From CBDCGV01 sp965216955 (GTDB taxonomy: Bacteria; Bacteroidota; Bacteroidia; Chitinophagales; JADIYW01), in the NCBI GenBank assembly GCA_965216955.1, contig CBDCGV010000017.1, positions 186,001-250,000 on the forward strand: a stretch of 64,000 nt of DNA, given 5' to 3'. Below, one piece after another: positions 59,571-64,000 of this stretch. The notes below the pieces were generated by a model. That model ran no database searches. It was given only the letters and a program-made list of their open reading frames with translations, and was not told the DNA's origin. Numbering within the stretch: position 1 is the stretch's first letter; each line of letters starts with the position of its first letter. A program made the position numbers and the translations under genes.

Positions 59571-61935
59571 AAATTTAATTATAAGTGCTTTTTTTTTAAT
59601 TGCTTCAACAAGCATTTTAAATGCTCAGTGCTATCATCATGATAATATTAAGTTTAATGAATATGCTGTACATCTCTGTGCAACCCAAAACCCTAGTTCA
59701 TCAAAAAAAGAAGCACTTAATGCCTGGTTCACAGAAGTAAGCAATAGTAGTGGTATAAGTTATGAAGGAATCAGCTACAGTAGTGCTTGGGGAGATATTA
59801 ATAGTGACGGATATCCTGATTTATTTACGGGAAATCATGGAACACCAATTATTTTCATGAACAATAAAGGAAATTCATTTATCAGAAATGATATTCCTTA
59901 TTATAGAGATACGATCTATTATACTGGTACAGATACATTGTCACAAGCACAATTAGACACCATAGATCCCAATTTGGTAGACACCCTTGTTCCTAAGTAC
60001 GATTTACATACATGCGGATTTATTGATTTTGACAATGATAATGACAATGACCTTTTCATTCATCATGGTACAAATGGAGAATTGAGAATGAAATCTAATT
60101 CTTTATTGCTAAACCAAAACAAGACAATTATACTTGATAATAAAGCTAGTGAAAAAGGAATTGATGATAGACTTGGGAGAAGCAGGGGATTCCTTTGGTT
60201 TGATCAAAATATTGATGGTCATTCAGACCTTTTTCTAAATACAGTACAAGGCGGAGGAAGTGTTTCAAAATTTTTCCAAAATAATGCCGGAAGCATCTTT
60301 ACAGACCTCTCAAATAATATTAATCTAGACGATCAAAGTACAAACTTTTCGTTTTTAAATTCAGTAGGCAAGTCCCAAAAATTGAATCTCCATGTAATTA
60401 CATCAAACAAGATAAGAGAGTATGATGTTAAAGACGTTCCTTTTCAACTTAAACAAACACAAACCACTCCCAATATTAATGACATTGCAGTTAATGACTT
60501 AAATGGTGATTTAATTATTGACTATTACGTTGCAACAGGAGGAGAAGCTTCTGAAGTAAGAATATTGAATGATACTATTTTACTATTTATAGCAAGACCC
60601 GGAAGTGGAGAAAACTATTTCGAGGTTAAGTTCGAAACTCAAGGACCTATTCAAGTCTATGTTGATCGCTCAAGAGCAGGAATTGAAGCAAGAACATTTA
60701 TAGGAAGAAATAAAAACAATCCTACTTCTAAGGTATTTGAACTAGACCCAAATGATTCAAACAACCAAGGAATACAGAACATTCCCAATATCTTAGGAAC
60801 TTATGTTGGTACTCCAGGAACCTATATTGGTTATTTAACTGGGCAAAGTCAATGGAATATTAAAGTTCTAGATAATAATACAGCACATAATCCAGTGGCT
60901 ATTGCTTCTTCAACTCCAATTACCAACTTAATAAGGAAAGAGTTTGATGAAGATGATAATCTTACGAGAGATGTCATTTTCTTTCAAAATGAAGATGGAA
61001 GCTATACAGAAGATCGAAACATTGTTAATAACAGCCAATATCTAAACTCAACAACATCAGTAGTTGCTGAAGATTTCGATAATGACATGGACATAGATAT
61101 TTTCCTTTGCAATACTCTTTCGACTATTAATAAGCACAACGTTATACTTGAAAACGATGGGAATGGGAACTTTACAGAAATTTCTTCTTTTGGAGGAGAG
61201 GGCACCCTATCAGGAAGAGGGGGCACAGTAATATCCGCTGACTATGACAACAATGGAACTATGGATGTTTTTACGGAAAACGGACATGGTCTTTTTTATA
61301 ATATTGGGCCATTGCAATTATTTAAAAACAATAGGACTGAAAACAATTGGTTACACATAAATCTTGAGGGGGTTACTTCTAACAAAGATGCAATTGGTGC
61401 ACTCGTTTATTGTTATGCAGGAGGAAAAGGGCAAGTTCGTCTACAACAAAATGGAATTCATAAGTTTGGACAAGATCATAAGCGTATTCATTTTGGTTTA
61501 GGGCAAAATGAAATTATTGATTCACTAGCCGTATATTGGCCATCAGGAACTATTCAACGTTTTACTGAAATAGAAGCAAACAATATTATAAAAATTATTG
61601 AAAATATTGACAGTGTTATCGTTGAGAATGCCATTGTAGATACAACTGATACTACAACTACCCCCATATTTAATTCTTACATCAAGGATCTACAAATTTT
61701 TCCGAACCCTTTTAATAATCAAATATCAATTGTGCCATTAAATGGTTTAAGCGATAATAATGTAAAGGTCTCTATTTATAGCATCTCTTCTGGACATAGA
61801 GTCTATGATGCAAGCTTTGGTTCTTTCAATTCTAAGATTGTTGTTACTGATATTAATATAAGGCCAGGCTCTTATATTTTAAGAATCGAAGGAGACAAAT
61901 TAAATATTGTAAAAGAGCTTATTAAGATAGAGTGA
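59545..61935 (+). CDS. Secreted FG-GAP/ASPIC-UnbV beta-propeller protein with T9SS sorting domain
   Basis: A 796-residue exported protein. The signal peptide is NLIISAFFLIASTSILNAQ. VCBS/FG-GAP blades with calcium-type loops include WGDINSDGYPDLFTGNHG, DFDNDNDNDLFIHHG, DQNIDGHSDLF, VVAEDFDNDMDIDIFLCN and ISADYDNNGTMDVFTENG. An ASPIC/UnbV domain follows (NNWLHINLEG, KFGQDHKRIHFGLGQ, DSLAVYWPSG), then a type A T9SS tail (LQIFPNPFNNQISIVP to ILRIEGDKLNIVKELIKIE). The ATG overlaps the upstream gene by 26 bp in another frame, so translation is coupled. A surface carbohydrate- or ligand-binding partner for the two glycosidases is inferred. Confidence 0.88.
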   Translation: MGMGISNIRNLIISAFFLIASTSILNAQCYHHDNIKFNEYAVHLCATQNPSSSKKEALNAWFTEVSNSSGISYEGISYSSAWGDINSDGYPDLFTGNHGTPIIFMNNKGNSFIRNDIPYYRDTIYYTGTDTLSQAQLDTIDPNLVDTLVPKYDLHTCGFIDFDNDNDNDLFIHHGTNGELRMKSNSLLLNQNKTIILDNKASEKGIDDRLGRSRGFLWFDQNIDGHSDLFLNTVQGGGSVSKFFQNNAGSIFTDLSNNINLDDQSTNFSFLNSVGKSQKLNLHVITSNKIREYDVKDVPFQLKQTQTTPNINDIAVNDLNGDLIIDYYVATGGEASEVRILNDTILLFIARPGSGENYFEVKFETQGPIQVYVDRSRAGIEARTFIGRNKNNPTSKVFELDPNDSNNQGIQNIPNILGTYVGTPGTYIGYLTGQSQWNIKVLDNNTAHNPVAIASSTPITNLIRKEFDEDDNLTRDVIFFQNEDGSYTEDRNIVNNSQYLNSTTSVVAEDFDNDMDIDIFLCNTLSTINKHNVILENDGNGNFTEISSFGGEGTLSGRGGTVISADYDNNGTMDVFTENGHGLFYNIGPLQLFKNNRTENNWLHINLEGVTSNKDAIGALVYCYAGGKGQVRLQQNGIHKFGQDHKRIHFGLGQNEIIDSLAVYWPSGTIQRFTEIEANNIIKIIENIDSVIVENAIVDTTDTTTTPIFNSYIKDLQIFPNPFNNQISIVPLNGLSDNNVKVSIYSISSGHRVYDASFGSFNSKIVVTDINIRPGSYILRIEGDKLNIVKELIKIE

Positions 61936-62025
61936 TTGCTATTATAGACAAAAATTGACCTAAATCACTTTGCTTCTTCTAACATTTTTTAACAGCAAAC
62001 CCTTTTATGCCAATTAAAGGTTTTT

Positions 62026-62033
62026 TACTTTTG
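62026..62033 (+). promoter_or_regulatory. -7 box (TACTTTTG) ahead of the moxR operon
   Basis: TACTTTTG matches TAnnTTTG and ends 17 bases before the ATG at 62051. No strong TTG -33 was found at the ideal distance. Confidence 0.42.
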
Positions 62034-62050
62034 GCGCCTAAAACTATTGT

Positions 62051-63043
62051 ATGGAATCTGTTGATATAAGAGAACTTAACGAAAAGATTGAAAAGGAAAG
62101 TGCTTTTATTGATCTGCTCAGCTTAGAATTGAGCAAAGCAATCGTTGGGCAAAAATATATGATTGAGCGTCTCCTTTTGGCACTCCTTGCCCAAGGACAT
62201 ATTTTGTTAGAAGGGGTTCCTGGACTTGCAAAAACACTAGCGATAAAATCTTTATCTACTGCAATAAAAGCTGATTTTAGTAGAATCCAATTTACCCCTG
62301 ATTTATTGCCTGCTGATATCCTAGGGACTATGATATACAATCAATCCAATGGAAAGTTTGAAGTAAAAAAAGGGCCCATTTTTTCTAATTTCATTTTAGC
62401 AGATGAAATTAACCGCGCCCCGGCTAAAGTACAAAGCGCTTTGTTGCAAGCGATGCAAGAAAGAAATATTACTATAGGAGAGCACACTTTTAAATTGGAA
62501 GAACCTTTTTTAGTAATGGCCACTCAAAATCCAATTGAACAAGAAGGCACCTATCCTTTACCTGAAGCTCAAGTAGACCGCTTTATGTTAAAGGTGAAAA
62601 TTACATATCCTGCATATGAGGAAGAGAAACAGATTATGCGCCAAAATATACTAGGTGATTTTCCGGAAATAAATCCCGTTGTGACAACCTCTACCATTTT
62701 AAATGCAAGAGACGTAGTGAGGCAAGTATATATGGATGAAAAAATAGAACAATATATACTAGATATCGTCTTTGCAACAAGATTTCCTAAAAAATATAAA
62801 ATTGATGACTTGGATTACTTAGTTGCTTATGGTGGCTCTCCCAGAGCAAGTATCAGTTTGGCTTTAGCTGCCAAAGCTTTTGCTTTTATAAAAAGACGTG
62901 GCTATGTTATTCCAGAAGATGTAAGAGCGGTTTGTAAAGATGTACTTAGACATAGAATCGGCATAACTTATGAAGCTGAAGCTGAAAACATTACGGCTGA
63001 AGACATTGTCGATAAAATTCTAAATCAGGTAGAAGTACCTTGA
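62051..63043 (+). CDS. MoxR-family AAA+ ATPase
   Basis: A 330-residue chaperone-like ATPase. Walker A is EGVPGLAKTLAI, Walker B is FILADEINRAPAKVQSALLQAMQE and the sensor region is FLVMATQNPIEQEGTYPLPEAQVDRFMLK. A C-terminal lid domain follows (SPRASISLALAAKAFAFIKRRGYVIPEDV). MoxR proteins act with vWA/DUF58 partners in assembly or stress tolerance. It starts the Bat-type operon, with the DUF58 gene 56 bp downstream. Confidence 0.95.
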   Translation: MESVDIRELNEKIEKESAFIDLLSLELSKAIVGQKYMIERLLLALLAQGHILLEGVPGLAKTLAIKSLSTAIKADFSRIQFTPDLLPADILGTMIYNQSNGKFEVKKGPIFSNFILADEINRAPAKVQSALLQAMQERNITIGEHTFKLEEPFLVMATQNPIEQEGTYPLPEAQVDRFMLKVKITYPAYEEEKQIMRQNILGDFPEINPVVTTSTILNARDVVRQVYMDEKIEQYILDIVFATRFPKKYKIDDLDYLVAYGGSPRASISLALAAKAFAFIKRRGYVIPEDVRAVCKDVLRHRIGITYEAEAENITAEDIVDKILNQVEVP

Positions 63044-63099
63044 TGAATTTAGAATAACAGCCTTAACGCTTAACTCTTGAATCATGATTCTCTCAATAA

Positions 63100-63966
63100 A
63101 TGAATACAAAAGAACTTTTAAAGAAAGTACGCAAAATTGAAATTAAGACTAGAGGTCTTTCAAATCACATTTTCTCTGGAGAATACCATAGTGCATTCAA
63201 AGGAAGAGGTATGTCTTTTAGTGAAGTTCGAGAATATCAGTATGGTGATGATATAAGAAATATTGATTGGAATGTTACCGCCCGTTTTAATAACCCATAT
63301 ATTAAAGTTTTTGAAGAGGAAAGAGAGCTAACCGTTATTCTTATGGTCGATGTGAGTCAATCATCTATGTTAGGCACCATAAACCAACGAAAGGATGAAA
63401 TTATAGCAGAAATTTGTGCCGTAATTGCTTTTTCTGCCATTACCAATAACGACAAAGTTGGAGCCATTTTATTCAGCGATCATATAGAGAGGTTTATCCC
63501 TCCAAAAAAGGGGAAATCACACATTCTTAGAATTATCAGAGAATTACTCGATCATGAAGTAACCGGTAACAAAACAAATATTGAGCTAGCCTGGAAGTAT
63601 TTCAACAATGTCATCAAAAAAAGGAGTATCGTATTTATGCTCTCCGATTTTCTTGGCAAAGGATATAAAGAAGCTTTAAGCATCGCTGCGAGAAAACATG
63701 ATACGATAGGTATCGAAATTTTTGACCCTTTAGACAAACAGCTTCCCGACTTAGGATTGATTCAAGTACTTGATGTAGAAACTCAACAGCAAAAATGGAT
63801 AGATAGTAGCAACTCAAAAACAAGAGAAGCTTATTCAAGTTGGGCAACAGAATGCGAGGAGTATTTTAAAGCTTCTTTTATTCATTCGGGCGCAGATACA
63901 ATGAGTATAAGAACAGATAAGTCCTATGTTCAAACATTAATGAAGTTTTTCAAAAAAAGAGCTTAA
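63100..63966 (+). CDS. DUF58 domain protein (Bat operon)
   Basis: A 288-residue cytoplasmic protein. The DUF58 signature is GEYHSAFKGRGMSFSEVREYQYGDDIRNIDWNVTAR, followed by a von Willebrand A-like part: ILMVDVSQSSMLG (MIDAS-like DxSxS), VIAFSAITNNDKVGAILFSD and RSIVFMLSDFLG. It follows moxR and precedes a further gene at the window edge, the usual order in Bacteroidota aerotolerance (Bat) operons. It is the presumed client or partner of MoxR. Confidence 0.95.
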   Translation: MNTKELLKKVRKIEIKTRGLSNHIFSGEYHSAFKGRGMSFSEVREYQYGDDIRNIDWNVTARFNNPYIKVFEEERELTVILMVDVSQSSMLGTINQRKDEIIAEICAVIAFSAITNNDKVGAILFSDHIERFIPPKKGKSHILRIIRELLDHEVTGNKTNIELAWKYFNNVIKKRSIVFMLSDFLGKGYKEALSIAARKHDTIGIEIFDPLDKQLPDLGLIQVLDVETQQQKWIDSSNSKTREAYSSWATECEEYFKASFIHSGADTMSIRTDKSYVQTLMKFFKKRA

Positions 63967-63971
63967 CTCAA

Positions 63972-64000
63972 ATGAGAAATACACTAGCAATATCCATATT
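63972..64000 (+). CDS. Start of the next gene in the moxR operon (nine codons visible)
   Basis: An ATG at 63972, five bases after the DUF58 stop, opens MRNTLAISI, a beginning consistent with a signal peptide or membrane helix. In related operons the next gene is a membrane or secreted Bat component. Too little is visible to name it. Confidence 0.45.

Noticed and set aside
1..64000. tRNA, rRNA, riboswitch, prophage or intact insertion sequence
   Set aside because: Reading both strands I found no cloverleaf-type tRNA gene, rRNA segment, recognisable riboswitch, integrase or transposase; subtle small RNAs cannot be excluded by eye.

Overview
The window looks like chromosomal DNA of a low-GC Bacteroidota bacterium, probably marine or free-living. 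The signs are C-terminal type IX secretion (T9SS) sorting domains, TAnnTTTG-type -7 promoter boxes with very short leaders, a bamA cluster with two skp-like genes, a DUF4175 protein beside ybeY, and Bacteroidota-style lipoproteins. Gene content alone does not settle whether it is Flavobacteriales-like or Cytophagales/Saprospirales-like. I found no rRNA, tRNA, CRISPR array, prophage or intact transposase.

Layout. 1-6.6 kb: a partial outer-membrane protein gene, coaX (no canonical start codon), an amidohydrolase, rlmN, a degenerate palindromic repeat, an ABC exporter and ybeY. 6.6-12.2 kb: a small HATPase regulator, a giant DUF4175 coiled-coil membrane protein and a peptide-type substrate-binding protein. 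12.3-24.5 kb: an envelope/cofactor run of hydrolase, CBS protein, nadK, DUF6089-like protein, uppS, bamA, two skp/ompH genes and murI. This run is interrupted between nadK and the DUF6089-like gene by a 1022-residue STAND NTPase (EAD11-like adaptor, NB-ARC-like ATPase, TPRs). Its eight 48-residue TPR units are almost identical at DNA level but carry swapped five-residue cassettes. A pair of about 25-bp inverted repeats follows it. 24.5-38.8 kb: mixed metabolism, including a glycosyltransferase, EamA transporter, flavoprotein/polyferredoxin redox pair, LysM-BON protein, metallopeptidase-like lipoprotein, fatty-acid hydroxylase, OmpA protein, an overlapping RmuC/Cas4-like nuclease pair and an Fe-S uracil-DNA glycosylase. 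38.9-44.1 kb: lipase-like hydrolase, aquaporin, a parallel beta-helix/diheme cytochrome pair and an epimerase. 44.2-50.2 kb: a peptide ABC importer lacking a local ATPase, and a secreted protein. 50.3-55.5 kb: a membrane protein, purQ, a DsbD-like protein with duplicated N-domain, and metF. 55.7-61.9 kb: two related GH51-like clan GH-A enzymes plus a surface FG-GAP/ASPIC protein. 62.0-64.0 kb: start of a MoxR/DUF58 (Bat-type) operon.

The strongest candidates for something not well described are the STAND/TPR gene with its cassette-swapped repeats, the secreted glycosidase/beta-propeller trio, and the translationally coupled RmuC plus Cas4-like/DEDDy nuclease pair.
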